Below, piece after piece: positions 28,827 to 37,456 of a DNA stretch of 64,000 nt. The DNA comes from Alphaproteobacteria bacterium. GTDB taxonomy: Bacteria > Pseudomonadota > Alphaproteobacteria > Rhodobacterales > Rhodobacteraceae. The position numbers and the translations under genes are program-made. Where the stretch lies: contig JAUIFH010000004.1 of the NCBI GenBank assembly GCA_030429495.1, positions 290,372 to 354,371 of the forward strand, written 5' to 3'. The notes under the pieces are model-generated. The model was not told where the DNA came from. It did no database searches and worked only from the letters and a program-made list of their open reading frames with translations. Within the stretch, counting starts at the first letter, position 1, and each line of letters opens with the position of its first letter.

Positions 28827-29636
28827 ATGGACGGCACTTCGATCAAGACGAAGGGGGCGGCGGACGCCCCCTTCTACCTGCCGCAGGGCGACGAATGCGA
28901 CGTCTTCCTCGCCGCGGCGGACCATAACCTCCCGATCCTGCTGAAGGGACCGACGGGCTGCGGCAAGACCCGGTTTGTCGCGGCGATGGCACACCGACTG
29001 GGAAGGCCGCTTTACACCGTCGCCTGCCATGACGACCTTTCGGCGGCCGACCTGATTGGGCGTTACCTCCTGAAGGGCGGCGAGACGGTCTGGGTCGACG
29101 GCCCCCTGACGCGCGCCGTGCGCGAAGGCGCGATCTGCTATCTCGACGAGGTGGTCGAGGCCCGCAAGGACGTGACCGTCGTCCTGCATCCCCTGACCGA
29201 CGACCGCCGCATGCTGCCGATCGACCGGACCGGCGAGGAACTAGAGGCCGCGCCCGGCTTTCTTCTCGTTGCCTCCTACAATCCCGGCTACCAGAACATC
29301 CTCAAGACACTGAAACCCTCGACCCGCCAGCGGTTCGTGTCGCTCGAATTCACCTTCCCCCGGCCCGAGCATGAAATCCCTGTCATTGCCCGGGAATCCG
29401 GCCTGTCGGAGGAGCGCGTGCAACCTCTCGTGCGGCTCGCCAACAAGCTGCGGGCCATGAAGGGGCAGGATCTTGAGGAAGGCGTTTCCACCCGGCTCGT
29501 CGTCTACGCCGCCACTCTCATCGCCAACGGGATGCCGGTGGATCGTGCCGTGCGCGTGGCGATGATCGAACCTCTGGCCGATGACCCGGATGTGAAGGAC
29601 GGGCTCCGCGATCTCGTGACCGCCGTATTCGGGTGA
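28827..29636 (+). CDS. norQ: NorQ, MoxR-type AAA+ ATPase for NOR activation
   Basis: About 269 residues from the ATG at 28827. Walker A is GPTGCGKTRF, Walker B is ICYLDEVVEA and the sensor/arginine segments are ASYNPGYQNILK and STRQRFVSLEF. NorQ works with NorD as a chaperone pair that inserts non-heme iron (FeB) into NorB. A GTG at 28818 that overlaps the norB stop is an alternative start. It overlaps norD at its 3' end. Confidence 0.95.
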   Translation: MDGTSIKTKGAADAPFYLPQGDECDVFLAAADHNLPILLKGPTGCGKTRFVAAMAHRLGRPLYTVACHDDLSAADLIGRYLLKGGETVWVDGPLTRAVREGAICYLDEVVEARKDVTVVLHPLTDDRRMLPIDRTGEELEAAPGFLLVASYNPGYQNILKTLKPSTRQRFVSLEFTFPRPEHEIPVIARESGLSEERVQPLVRLANKLRAMKGQDLEEGVSTRLVVYAATLIANGMPVDRAVRVAMIEPLADDPDVKDGLRDLVTAVFG

Positions 29637-29644
29637 GGCCGGCG

Positions 29645-31570
29645 ATGCCACGGATCGAATTCGAGCCATGGGAGCCCGAGGAAACCGTCGGGAAACTGTG
29701 GCACGTCCTTGCCAGCCGTCTGGACGGGGAACCCGTCCACGATGGGGCCCGCGTTCACCTGTCCGAGGTGGGCGGACGGCTGGCAGTCCTGTTTCGCGGA
29801 CTCGGCGGCGACGCGGCGGTCGATATCAAGCCCGTCGCCGAGGAGATCAGCCATCACCGCCTGTCGACCCTGCGGCGTCTTGGAACATGGCGCGAAGCCG
29901 CGCCGAGGGCCAGTTTTGATTGGACAAGCCTGCGCCTGCCCGAAAGCCTCGCCGCCTTTCCGGCGCGCGAAGCCAATGCGGCGCTCTATCTCTGGCTTGC
30001 CGTCGCGGCATCAACCGCGCGGCATCTGGCGCCACCTGGCAGGGACGATCCGCTCCGGAATGACCTAGCGGCCATCGAAACGGCGCGCGCCATGACGGAC
30101 GCGGCGCTGGACACGGCACCAGGGTTCCGCCGCCTCTACCGCAACCTCGCCGATGCGACGCTGCTGTTCCGCCGCACGGCTTCCCTGCCGCCAATCGAGG
30201 CGGCGGTCGAGGCGCGCGTCCGTCAGGCACTCGGCGATCCCGCGCCACTGCCCGCCACGGCGCTGCCCGCCATGGCACCGCGCGGCTACCGCCCGTTTCG
30301 ACCGGTCGTCCTTTGGCTCGACCTACGCGAAACCGCGCGTTCCGAGGAAACTGCCGTGGAAACCCGCGCGACTGAGGGCACGCCCGAAGAGGCCGTGGAA
30401 AAGACCGCCCGCCGCGCCCGCCGTCGCAAGGCGGATCAGGCAGCACGAGCCGACAGCTTCATCCTCCACAAGTTCGAGGCGATCCTGTCGATGACGGAGT
30501 TCCTCAACCTCAACCGCCGGGTCGAGGACGATGACGAGGACACCGCGCGAAAGGCCGCGAACGATCAGGATGAGATCGGGCTGGCGCAGGTCTCTAAGGC
30601 CCCGGCCACACGGCTGAAACTGCATCTGGACCTCGCACCCGAAGATGTCGACCGCGAGGCCCTTTCCGGCCAATCCACCTACCCGGAATGGGATACCCGA
30701 ACCGGGGCTTACCTGCCGGCCCATGCCCGCGTCCTCCACTCCCGCGCCGAGGAAAGTCACGAAACGCCGCCGTTTCGCGGCGATCCCCGGGCGAATGCCC
30801 GTATCCGCGCCGTCCGGCGCCAGTTTGAGGCGCTTCGGCCCACCCTCGTGCCGATCCGCGGGCATCCCGACGGCGAGGAGCTCGATACCGACCGCGCCGT
30901 CCGCGCGCAGGTCGACCTGCTTGCCTGTGGCGAGGGCAACGACCGCATCTGGACCCAGACCCGGCCCGAACGCCGCGACCTTGCCGTCTCGATCCTGCTC
31001 GATGTTTCGCGCTCCACCGAAAGCGCCCTGCCCGGCCATGGCCATGAGGGCCGCAGCGTGATCGACATCGAGCGAGAGGCGCTGGCAGCACTGGCTTGGG
31101 GCCTTGATGCTTGCGGCGACGATTTCGCGATTCACGCCTTTTCCTCCCTGCGGCGAAAGCGCGTGTTCGTGCAGACGGTCAAGGATTTTTCCGAACCGAT
31201 GTCGGACACGGCCGAACGGCGCATCGCCGCGCTCAAACCCGGCCACTACACCCGTCTCGGGGCCGCCATCCGCCACGTTTCGGCGAGGCTGAGCCGCGAG
31301 GCGCGCAAACGCCGGCTGCTTCTTGTCATCACCGACGGAAAGCCCAACGACCTTGACCATTACGAAGGCCGCCACGGCATCGAGGACAGCCGCATGGCGA
31401 TCATCGAGGCGCGCCGCGCCGGGCATTCGGTCTTCGGCATCACCGTCGACCGCGACGGCAAGTCGTGGTTCCCGCGCATCTTCGGGCAGGGTGCCTTCGC
31501 CCTTGTGCCGCATCCGGAAAAACTGACCCAGACATTGCCGCAGATCTACCGGCAGCTCGTGCTCGGATGA
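29645..31570 (+). CDS. norD: NorD, VWA-domain protein for NOR activation
   Basis: About 641 residues (start at MPRIEFEPWEPEE; a GTG four codons earlier overlaps norQ). The N-terminal two thirds is the helical region typical of NorD/CoxE-like partners. The C-terminal third is a von Willebrand A domain with the MIDAS motif SILLDVSRSTES and ITDGKPNDLDHYEG. With NorQ it remodels NorB for iron insertion. Length is normal. It overlaps norE as ATGA. Confidence 0.94.
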   Translation: MPRIEFEPWEPEETVGKLWHVLASRLDGEPVHDGARVHLSEVGGRLAVLFRGLGGDAAVDIKPVAEEISHHRLSTLRRLGTWREAAPRASFDWTSLRLPESLAAFPAREANAALYLWLAVAASTARHLAPPGRDDPLRNDLAAIETARAMTDAALDTAPGFRRLYRNLADATLLFRRTASLPPIEAAVEARVRQALGDPAPLPATALPAMAPRGYRPFRPVVLWLDLRETARSEETAVETRATEGTPEEAVEKTARRARRRKADQAARADSFILHKFEAILSMTEFLNLNRRVEDDDEDTARKAANDQDEIGLAQVSKAPATRLKLHLDLAPEDVDREALSGQSTYPEWDTRTGAYLPAHARVLHSRAEESHETPPFRGDPRANARIRAVRRQFEALRPTLVPIRGHPDGEELDTDRAVRAQVDLLACGEGNDRIWTQTRPERRDLAVSILLDVSRSTESALPGHGHEGRSVIDIEREALAALAWGLDACGDDFAIHAFSSLRRKRVFVQTVKDFSEPMSDTAERRIAALKPGHYTRLGAAIRHVSARLSREARKRRLLLVITDGKPNDLDHYEGRHGIEDSRMAIIEARRAGHSVFGITVDRDGKSWFPRIFGQGAFALVPHPEKLTQTLPQIYRQLVLG

Positions 31571-32127
31571 GCGACGGGGCCGAAGACCGCCGCTCCGCGC
31601 TCGACCAGTTGCCCGGCGAGTTGATGATGTGGGTGCTTGTCGTGTCCGAGCTTGCGGTCTTCGGCGCGGGCCTCGCGGCCTTCCTCGCGGTCCGCATCAC
31701 CGACCCGGCGGGCTTTGCGGAAGCGCAATCGTATCTCCACCGGGCAGGCGCCGGGGTGAACACGATCGTGCTCGTCACGTCCGGCTGGCTCGCGGCGCTG
31801 GCGACGAAGGCTGCCGAGGAAGGTCTGGTGCGCCGCCTGCGCTGGCGGGTCTTCGGTGCCGTCGCCCTCGGGGCGCTTTTCCTGCTCCTGAAGGGGACGG
31901 AATATGCCGACCTCGCAGCGGCGGGAATTTCGTTCGAAACCCACACCTTCTTCACCTTCTCCTATCTGCTGACCGGCTTCCACGCGGCCCATGTCATTGC
32001 CGGCATGGTTCTGCTGGCGATCGTGGCGATCGTGGCCAGCCCGCGCGCCGTCGAGGCCGGTGCCGCGTTCTGGCACATGGTCGACCTGGTCTGGGTGCTG
32101 CTCTTCCCCGTGGTCTATCTCTTATGA
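31567..32127 (+). CDS. norE: NorE, cytochrome oxidase subunit III-like protein
   Basis: A 186-residue protein with five hydrophobic segments. It has the subunit III/NorE segments PGELMMWVLVVSELAVFGAG, LLKGTEYADLAAAG, TFFTFSYLLTGFHAAHVIAG and FWHMVDLVWVLLFPVVYLL. NorE and NorF are not part of purified cNor but support full NO reductase activity. The start (MSDGAEDRRSALDQ) overlaps the norD stop as ATGA. Confidence 0.93.
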   Translation: MSDGAEDRRSALDQLPGELMMWVLVVSELAVFGAGLAAFLAVRITDPAGFAEAQSYLHRAGAGVNTIVLVTSGWLAALATKAAEEGLVRRLRWRVFGAVALGALFLLLKGTEYADLAAAGISFETHTFFTFSYLLTGFHAAHVIAGMVLLAIVAIVASPRAVEAGAAFWHMVDLVWVLLFPVVYLL

Positions 32128-32366
32128 CGGTCACCCGCGCCTGGATCATGCTGCTTTGCCTGTCCGCCGCATCGACCGCGCTGGCCGCCTCCGGCATCGG
32201 CGGCGCGGGGTTTGTCCTGACGGTTCTGGGGCTGGCCGGCGCCAAGGCGCGGTTGATCCTGACCGCCTATCTCGGCCTGTCCCGCGCTCCGGCGATCCGG
32301 TCGGGCTTCGATCTGGCGCTGGGGTTGCTACTGATCCTGTTCGCTGCGCTGGCGATCGCCGGCTGA
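32124..32366 (+). CDS. norF: NorF, small membrane protein of the nor operon
   Basis: An 80-residue protein with two or three hydrophobic segments (IMLLCLSAASTALAASG, GFVLTVLGLAGAKARLILTA, ALGLLLILFAALAIAG), overlapping the norE stop as ATGA. NorF has the fold expected of a subunit IV-like assembly factor. The segment GLAGAKARLILTAYLGL, with charged residues between two helices, is typical of NorF. It ends 6 bases from the convergent regulator gene, leaving no room for a long terminator. Confidence 0.88.
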   Translation: MTVTRAWIMLLCLSAASTALAASGIGGAGFVLTVLGLAGAKARLILTAYLGLSRAPAIRSGFDLALGLLLILFAALAIAG

Positions 32367-32371
32367 TGAAA

Positions 32372-33073
32372 TCAGCTTTTCGACCAGGCGAGTGCCGGGT
32401 CTTCCTCCGCGTAGTCGCGCAAAGCCGCGATATCGTGGATATGGGCGACATTCTGGCGAATGGTCACGCCCTGATGCTTGAGACGCGCGAAAGCGCGGCT
32501 AAGGCTTTCGGGCTTCATACCAAGCCTGCCGGCGATCAGGACCTTGTCGTAGGGCAGCGTCACATCGCAGGCACCCGACGGACAATGCGCAAGCTCCAGC
32601 AGGAACTCCGCCACCCGCTGTGATCCCGTCTGCGCCTTCAGTTGCTCGACCTGCGCGACGAGGGAATGAAGATGCGCGAAGGTCGCAGTCAGGATCGAGA
32701 TCGCGATTTCCGGGCTTTCGCTGATCATCCTGAGGAACGTGTCCGCCTCGATCCGGACCAGCGTGCAGTCGGTGACCGCCTCGGCGGCAACGGGATAGGT
32801 GTCGCTACGAAGGGCGACCGCCTCCCCGAAGCTCGACCCTTTCGTGAACACCCCGACCACGGCCTCGGTTCCGTTCGGTGCGATCCGGTAAAGCTTCACC
32901 CATCCGTCGGCGACGATGTAGATTGCGCTCGCCCGCTCGCCCTGCAGGAAGATCGTGGCGCCCCGGTCAAAGCTGCGGATATGGGCCTGCGACAGCAGGC
33001 GGTCGCTGACAGCGGGTGGCATCGACGCCAGAAGCAGGGACCGGCGTGCGATCGTCAGGAATTCGGGTTTCAT
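32372..33073 (-). CDS. Crp/Fnr-family regulator of the Dnr/NnrR type
   Basis: A 233-residue protein. The N-terminal cyclic-nucleotide-binding-like domain (GATIFLQGERASAIYIVADG, FTKGSSFGEAVAL) lacks the cysteine cluster of FNR, so it is not an oxygen-sensing [4Fe-4S] protein. The C-terminal HTH reads LIAGRLGMKPESLSRAFARL. The E-x-x-S-R pattern matches FNR/Dnr proteins that read TTGA half-sites, in accord with the two TTGAC-N4-GTTAA boxes in this cluster. NO-responsive Dnr/NNR function is therefore the best guess. It is encoded tail-to-tail with norF. Confidence 0.85.
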   Translation of the reverse strand: MKPEFLTIARRSLLLASMPPAVSDRLLSQAHIRSFDRGATIFLQGERASAIYIVADGWVKLYRIAPNGTEAVVGVFTKGSSFGEAVALRSDTYPVAAEAVTDCTLVRIEADTFLRMISESPEIAISILTATFAHLHSLVAQVEQLKAQTGSQRVAEFLLELAHCPSGACDVTLPYDKVLIAGRLGMKPESLSRAFARLKHQGVTIRQNVAHIHDIAALRDYAEEDPALAWSKS

Positions 33074-33185
33074 TCGTCAGCCTCCGCCTGTCGAAGGCAT
33101 AGCAAAGCTCACAGGCTTCGTCATCCGCGGAACGCCACCTTGCGCCGGATTCCGGCACCACCTTTTGCCGAACCGGCACCGCGTG

Positions 33186-34169
33186 TCAGTGCCCCGATTC
33201 CGCCATGACATCCGGGGGCGTATCGCCTTCAACCTGCGGGTCGGATGCCGACCGCCCCGCCAGCGCCTGCGCAAGGTCGACGCGGCACCGCGCGATGATA
33301 AAATCGGTGAATACGCGTATCTTCGGATCTCGGAGCCGTCGATGCTGTGTCAGACAGGTGAGTTGCACCGGCACCGGCGGGGTTTCCGTGACGACCGGAA
33401 CCAGACGCCCCTCGCGCAGGTATTCCGCGACCTCGAACAAGGGTTTCATCACGATCCCCCGACCGTCAAGCGCCCACCCCGTCAGCACGTCGCCATCGTC
33501 GGTTTCGAACGGGCCGGAGATTTCGAACCTTCGTGGACCCTCGGCGGTAACAAGCGTCCACTGGAATTCGGGCGCGCCCGGAAAGCGAAGGTTCAGGCAA
33601 TCATGCTTGTCACCGACCAGCCGGTCGCCGTTGCCGGGGTCGCCGCGCCGCTCGACATAGGATGGCGCGGCACAAAGGATGCGCGGGCATTCCGCGACCA
33701 GCCGCATCTTCAGTGTGGAATCCTCGAGCATTCCAAGATGGAAGGCCATGTCGAGCCCTTCGGCGATCACGTCGATCTTGCGGTCGGACAGCCGCAGGCG
33801 CACGTCGATCTGCGGATAGGCATCCTTGAAATCCGGCACATGCGGCGCGATGAACCGCCGTCCGACTCCAAGCGGCGCGGCGACGAACACCGTCCCGCGC
33901 AGGTTTTGGGTAGAGGCCATGACGGCCGCCTCCGCATCGTCGATTGCCTCAAGCACCTTGCGCGCGCCGTCGTAGAACAGCCGGCCGTTCTCGGTCGGCT
34001 GCAATCGCCGCGTGGTGCGGTTGAAAAGACGCACACCAAGGCGCTTCTCAAGTTCCGCGATCCGGGCCGAGGCGACCGCCGGCGACGTGCGCTGATCCCG
34101 CGCCGCGGCAGACATCGAACCCAGTTCAAAGACCCTGACGAACATCTTGATGTTGTTGACATAGGCCAT
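33186..34169 (-). CDS. LysR-family regulator, divergent to puuD
   Basis: About 327 residues. N-terminal HTH: MFVRVFELGSMSAAARDQRT, SPAVASARIAELEKRLGVRL, FNRTTRRLQPTENGRLFYDG. The rest is the substrate-binding-like effector domain (RGTVFVAAPLGVGRRFIAPH). The ATG at 34169 has a strong GGGAGGGG ribosome-binding site. It is transcribed away from the urate hydroxylase gene with a 121-base intergenic region containing a dyad, so it is probably the activator or repressor of puuD. The effector could be a purine catabolite, which is inference only. Confidence 0.9.
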   Translation of the reverse strand: MAYVNNIKMFVRVFELGSMSAAARDQRTSPAVASARIAELEKRLGVRLFNRTTRRLQPTENGRLFYDGARKVLEAIDDAEAAVMASTQNLRGTVFVAAPLGVGRRFIAPHVPDFKDAYPQIDVRLRLSDRKIDVIAEGLDMAFHLGMLEDSTLKMRLVAECPRILCAAPSYVERRGDPGNGDRLVGDKHDCLNLRFPGAPEFQWTLVTAEGPRRFEISGPFETDDGDVLTGWALDGRGIVMKPLFEVAEYLREGRLVPVVTETPPVPVQLTCLTQHRRLRDPKIRVFTDFIIARCRVDLAQALAGRSASDPQVEGDTPPDVMAESGH

Positions 34170-34214
34170 CAGCACCCCCCTCCCACAACATTCTTCGGGT
34201 TTCTTTGAAAGTTC

Positions 34215-34236
34215 TGAGATATTCTAAGAATTATCA
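34215..34236. promoter_or_regulatory. Candidate LysR site between lysR and puuD
   Basis: TGAGATATTCTAAGAATTATCA contains the perfect dyad ATTCT-A-AGAAT (34221-34231) flanked by weaker outer symmetry. An A/T-rich dyad midway between divergent genes fits a LysR T-N11-A site. Confidence 0.5.
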
Positions 34237-34290
34237 GGAAGATGCGCTTCGGTATAGCTTCAATCGCAGGAGACACTGAAGGAGGCGCGG

Positions 34291-35526
34291 ATGTACGACT
34301 TTATCGTTCTGGGCGAATGGCTGGAATTCGCGGTGCGCTGGCTGCATGTCATCACGGCGATCGCATGGATCGGCTCGTCCTTCTACTTCATCGCGCTCGA
34401 TCTGGGGCTCCACCGCGACCGCAACCTCGCCTCTGGCGCGGATGGCGAGGAATGGCAGGTCCATGGCGGCGGCTTCTACCACATCCAGAAATACCTCGTG
34501 GCGCCCGAGACGATGCCCGGCGACCTTGTCTGGTTCAAATGGGAAAGCTACGCGACATGGCTTTCCGGCTTCGCGCTTCTCTTCCTCGTCTATTACCTTG
34601 GCGCGGATCTCTACCTCGTCGACCCGAACGTGCTCGACATCCCGGTTTGGCAGGCGATCCTGATTTCCCTCGCATCCCTGGCTGCGGGCTGGCTGCTCTA
34701 CGACACGCTCTGCAAGTCGAAGCTGGGCGAAAGCCCGACGACGCTGATGGTGCTTCTCTACATCATCCTCGTCGCGCTGGCGTGGTTCTACACACAGGTC
34801 TTCTCGGGCCGCGCGGCGCTCCTTCATCTGGGCGCGATCACCGCAACGATCATGTCGGCGAACGTCTTCATGGTCATCATCCCAAACCAGAAGGTCGTGG
34901 TCGCGGACCTGATCGCGGGCCGCACGCCCGATCCGAAATACGGCAAGATCGCCAAGCTCAGATCAACCCACAACAACTACCTGACGCTGCCGGTCATCTT
35001 CATGATGCTGTCGAACCACTACCCGCTCGCCTTCGCGACCGAGTACAACTGGCTTATCGCGAGCCTCGTCTTCCTGATGGGCGTCACGATCCGGCACTAC
35101 TTCAACTCGCTTCATGCACGTAAGGGCAACCCGACCTGGACCTGGCTCGCGACGGTGCTTCTCTTCCTCCTGATTGCCTGGCTCTCCACCGCACCGCTCT
35201 ACATGTCCAAACCGGAGGAAGAGGCGCGCCTTACGCCTGCTGCCGAACGTTTCGCGGCGGCAGACGGCTTCGAGGACGTCGAAAGCATCGTCCTTGGGCG
35301 CTGCTCAATGTGCCACGCCTCCGAACCGTTCTTCGAGGGGATCCCCTGGGCGCCCAAGGGCGTCGTGCTGGAGACGCCGGCGCAGGTCGCCTCATGGGCG
35401 CGCGAGATCTACCTTCAGGCCGGCGCGAGCCACGCGATGCCGCCCGCAAACGCTTCTTTCATGGAGGAGGAGGAGCGGGCCAAGATCGTCGCCTGGTACC
35501 GGAGTGTGGCACGCGGCGACGGCTAG
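34291..35526 (+). CDS. puuD: Urate hydroxylase PuuD (membrane urate oxidase with cytochrome c domain)
   Basis: A 411-residue protein. Residues 1-300 hold about eight membrane helices with histidines typical of the PuuD urate oxidase domain (RWLHVITAIAWIGSSFYFIA, HGGGFYHIQKYLVAPETMP, SANVFMVIIPNQKV, RSTHNNYLTLPVIFMMLSNH). A C-terminal cytochrome c domain has CSMCH (C338, C341, H342) and AMPPAN. It converts urate to 5-hydroxyisourate and feeds electrons to the respiratory chain rather than making peroxide. No other purine-degradation gene is adjacent. An AAGGAGGCGCGG leader gives a strong ribosome-binding site. Confidence 0.93.
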   Translation: MYDFIVLGEWLEFAVRWLHVITAIAWIGSSFYFIALDLGLHRDRNLASGADGEEWQVHGGGFYHIQKYLVAPETMPGDLVWFKWESYATWLSGFALLFLVYYLGADLYLVDPNVLDIPVWQAILISLASLAAGWLLYDTLCKSKLGESPTTLMVLLYIILVALAWFYTQVFSGRAALLHLGAITATIMSANVFMVIIPNQKVVVADLIAGRTPDPKYGKIAKLRSTHNNYLTLPVIFMMLSNHYPLAFATEYNWLIASLVFLMGVTIRHYFNSLHARKGNPTWTWLATVLLFLLIAWLSTAPLYMSKPEEEARLTPAAERFAAADGFEDVESIVLGRCSMCHASEPFFEGIPWAPKGVVLETPAQVASWAREIYLQAGASHAMPPANASFMEEEERAKIVAWYRSVARGDG

Positions 35527-35640
35527 GCCGAGGCGCGGCTGCTACAAAGAACGGGAGCAGCCGGGGGGCCGTTATCCTGACGATCCGTCCACGTGCGAAT
35601 GACCATGCAGCATGCACCCGGCGGTGCTATTGTCGCCCCC

Positions 35641-36459
35641 ATGGAATGGAATGTGGATCATACGGTCGATGCGCCCGCAGGCAAGATTGCCTGGGGGTCG
35701 GCCGGTTCCGGGCCGCCGCTCGTGGTCGCGCATGGCTGGCCGTGGTCGTCCTATTCGTGGCATCGCGTGATCCCCGCGCTTGCGAAGCGCTTCGCCGTCC
35801 ATTGGTACGACATGCCGGGCTACGGCCAGTCCGAGATGCGAGCGGATCAGCGGACCGGGCTCGATGTCCAGGGCGAAACCTTCGCCTTCATGCTTATACA
35901 CTGGGGGCTGGAGCGGCCTTCGGTCGTCGCGCACGACTTCGGCGGCGCAACCACCCTGCGCGCCCATCTGCTGCACGGTTGCGACTACGAACGCTACGTG
36001 CTGATGAATGTCGTGGCCATGCGTCCGTGGGGGTCGGCGTTCTTCGACCATGTCGGGCGGCATGTCGATGCCTTCACCGGATTGCCGCCACATATCCACG
36101 AGGCGATCGTGCGCGCCTATATCCGGGGTGCCCTCGCAAACGATCTTGACCCGCAGGATTTCGAGGCGCTTGTCAGGCCGTGGCTCTCGGACGAAGGCCG
36201 GGGCAGCTTCTACCGCCAGTTCGCGCAGGCCGATGAACGCTTCACAGCCGAGGTCGAACCCATGTTCGGGGCGGTGCGCTGCCCGACGCTCATACTCTGG
36301 GGGGAGGATGATCCGTGGATTCCGCTCGAACGCGGGCAGGCGCTGCATCGAACGATGCCGCAAGCGGCGTTCGGGACACTGCGGGGGGCCGGGCACCTGC
36401 CGCAACTCGAGGCCCCGGCTGCAGTCCTTGCCCGGGCGCTGCCGTTCCTGGCGGCTTAG
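35641..36459 (+). CDS. Alpha/beta hydrolase with Asp nucleophile (dehalogenase/epoxide hydrolase type)
   Basis: About 272 residues. The fold is shown by the oxyanion-hole segment VVAHGWPWSSYSW, the nucleophile elbow VVAHDFGGATT (D99), the acid in LILWGEDDPWIPL and the histidine in GAGHLPQLEAP. An aspartate in the elbow instead of serine is typical of haloalkane/haloacetate dehalogenases and epoxide hydrolases, not of esterases. The start is uncertain: I list MEWNVDHTVD at 35641, but a GTG at 35593 is in frame. It follows puuD after about 115 bases and may be independent of it. Confidence 0.82.
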   Translation: MEWNVDHTVDAPAGKIAWGSAGSGPPLVVAHGWPWSSYSWHRVIPALAKRFAVHWYDMPGYGQSEMRADQRTGLDVQGETFAFMLIHWGLERPSVVAHDFGGATTLRAHLLHGCDYERYVLMNVVAMRPWGSAFFDHVGRHVDAFTGLPPHIHEAIVRAYIRGALANDLDPQDFEALVRPWLSDEGRGSFYRQFAQADERFTAEVEPMFGAVRCPTLILWGEDDPWIPLERGQALHRTMPQAAFGTLRGAGHLPQLEAPAAVLARALPFLAA

Positions 36460-36567
36460 GTCGGTTCATGCCGTCCAGCCGACCGGTCCGTACCTGCTTG
36501 AACGGCAACGGGGCGAACGGAGGGCGCTGTTCTGCCCTCCGCCCATTCGCTGCCGAGGCGCGCGCCC

Positions 36568-37371
36568 TTACGCCGCGCGACCCTTGAGATACGGGAACCA
36601 GTCCTCCCGCAGCCGCTCGCCCGCGCGCATATCGTGCCCCGGGAACGGGGGAGAGGTCCGGCCCGGCCGTTCGACATAGCGCGCGTCATCGCCGACAAGG
36701 CGCAGCGAGAATGCCCGGCGCCGGGCGGCGGCCTGATTGCCGCGCGCGCCGTGCAATGTTCGGAAGTTGAAGGCCACCGCATCGCCCGGTTCCATTTCCC
36801 ATTCCATCACCCGCATCCCCTCCGCATCGGGGTCGGGCACCGGCATGTACTTCTCGGGATTGGGATAGAAGTTCTCCTCCGACAGCCAGCGCGTCGGCAG
36901 CACTTCCTTCTCCCACCTATGGGAACCGGCGACACAGCGCAGCGACGCCTCCTTCACCGGATCGACCGGCGACCAGAAGCTGATCGTCTGCCCCCCCTCG
37001 ACGAAATAGTAGGGGCCGTCCTGATGCCACGGCGTCTGCTTGGTGGTTCCCGGCTCCTTCACGAGGACGTGATCATGGAACAGCTGGACCGTCTCCGATC
37101 CCATCAGTTCCGCCGCGACATCCGCGACGGCGGAGTTGCGCACGACCTCTTCGAATTCCGGGATGCGCTGCCAGTTGCAATAGTCGTCGAAGAACCGCCC
37201 GCCCTCGCCCGGCTTCAGGTTCTCGGCGGCATAGGGGCCCGGCTCGGCCATGTTGCGTTCGATGCCGGCGCGGATCACGTCGACCCAGTCCTTCCAAAGC
37301 CCCTTGACCAGAACGACGCCATCCCGGTGATAGGCCTCGACCATCTCGGGTGTGACAAGCGCGGTGTTCAT
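36568..37371 (-). CDS. Phytanoyl-CoA dioxygenase (PhyH) family protein
   Basis: A 267-residue Fe(II)/2-oxoglutarate-dependent dioxygenase. The iron-binding facial triad is visible as HQD in QTPWHQDGPYYFVEGGQ and the distal histidine in NFRTLHGARGNQ. The 2-oxoglutarate-binding arginine probably lies in RRRAFSLRLVGDDARY. The substrate is unknown. The gene is divergent from a LysR regulator with a symmetric A/T-rich site between them, so the pair looks like an inducible single-enzyme pathway. Confidence 0.88.
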   Translation of the reverse strand: MNTALVTPEMVEAYHRDGVVLVKGLWKDWVDVIRAGIERNMAEPGPYAAENLKPGEGGRFFDDYCNWQRIPEFEEVVRNSAVADVAAELMGSETVQLFHDHVLVKEPGTTKQTPWHQDGPYYFVEGGQTISFWSPVDPVKEASLRCVAGSHRWEKEVLPTRWLSEENFYPNPEKYMPVPDPDAEGMRVMEWEMEPGDAVAFNFRTLHGARGNQAAARRRAFSLRLVGDDARYVERPGRTSPPFPGHDMRAGERLREDWFPYLKGRAA

Positions 37372-37422
37372 GACGTCCTCCTGTTTCGCTTGCCCCGACC
37401 CTGCCGGTGCCGCAATATAATC

Positions 37423-37439
37423 TCAAATAATAAATTTGA
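37423..37439. promoter_or_regulatory. Candidate LysR site between phyH-like gene and lysR
   Basis: TCAAATAATAAATTTGA is a near-perfect dyad (TCAAAT-AATAA-ATTTGA) with LysR-type T/A spacing. It lies 18 bases upstream of the LysR start and about 52 bases from the dioxygenase start. It is the only strongly A/T-rich palindrome in the region. Confidence 0.55.
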
Positions 37440-37456
37440 ATTCAGGCCATAGCTAA

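Noticed and set aside
32372..33073. Calling the regulator a true oxygen-sensing FNR
   Set aside because: The N-terminal cysteine cluster needed for the iron-sulfur centre is missing, so a Dnr/NnrR-type role is more likely.
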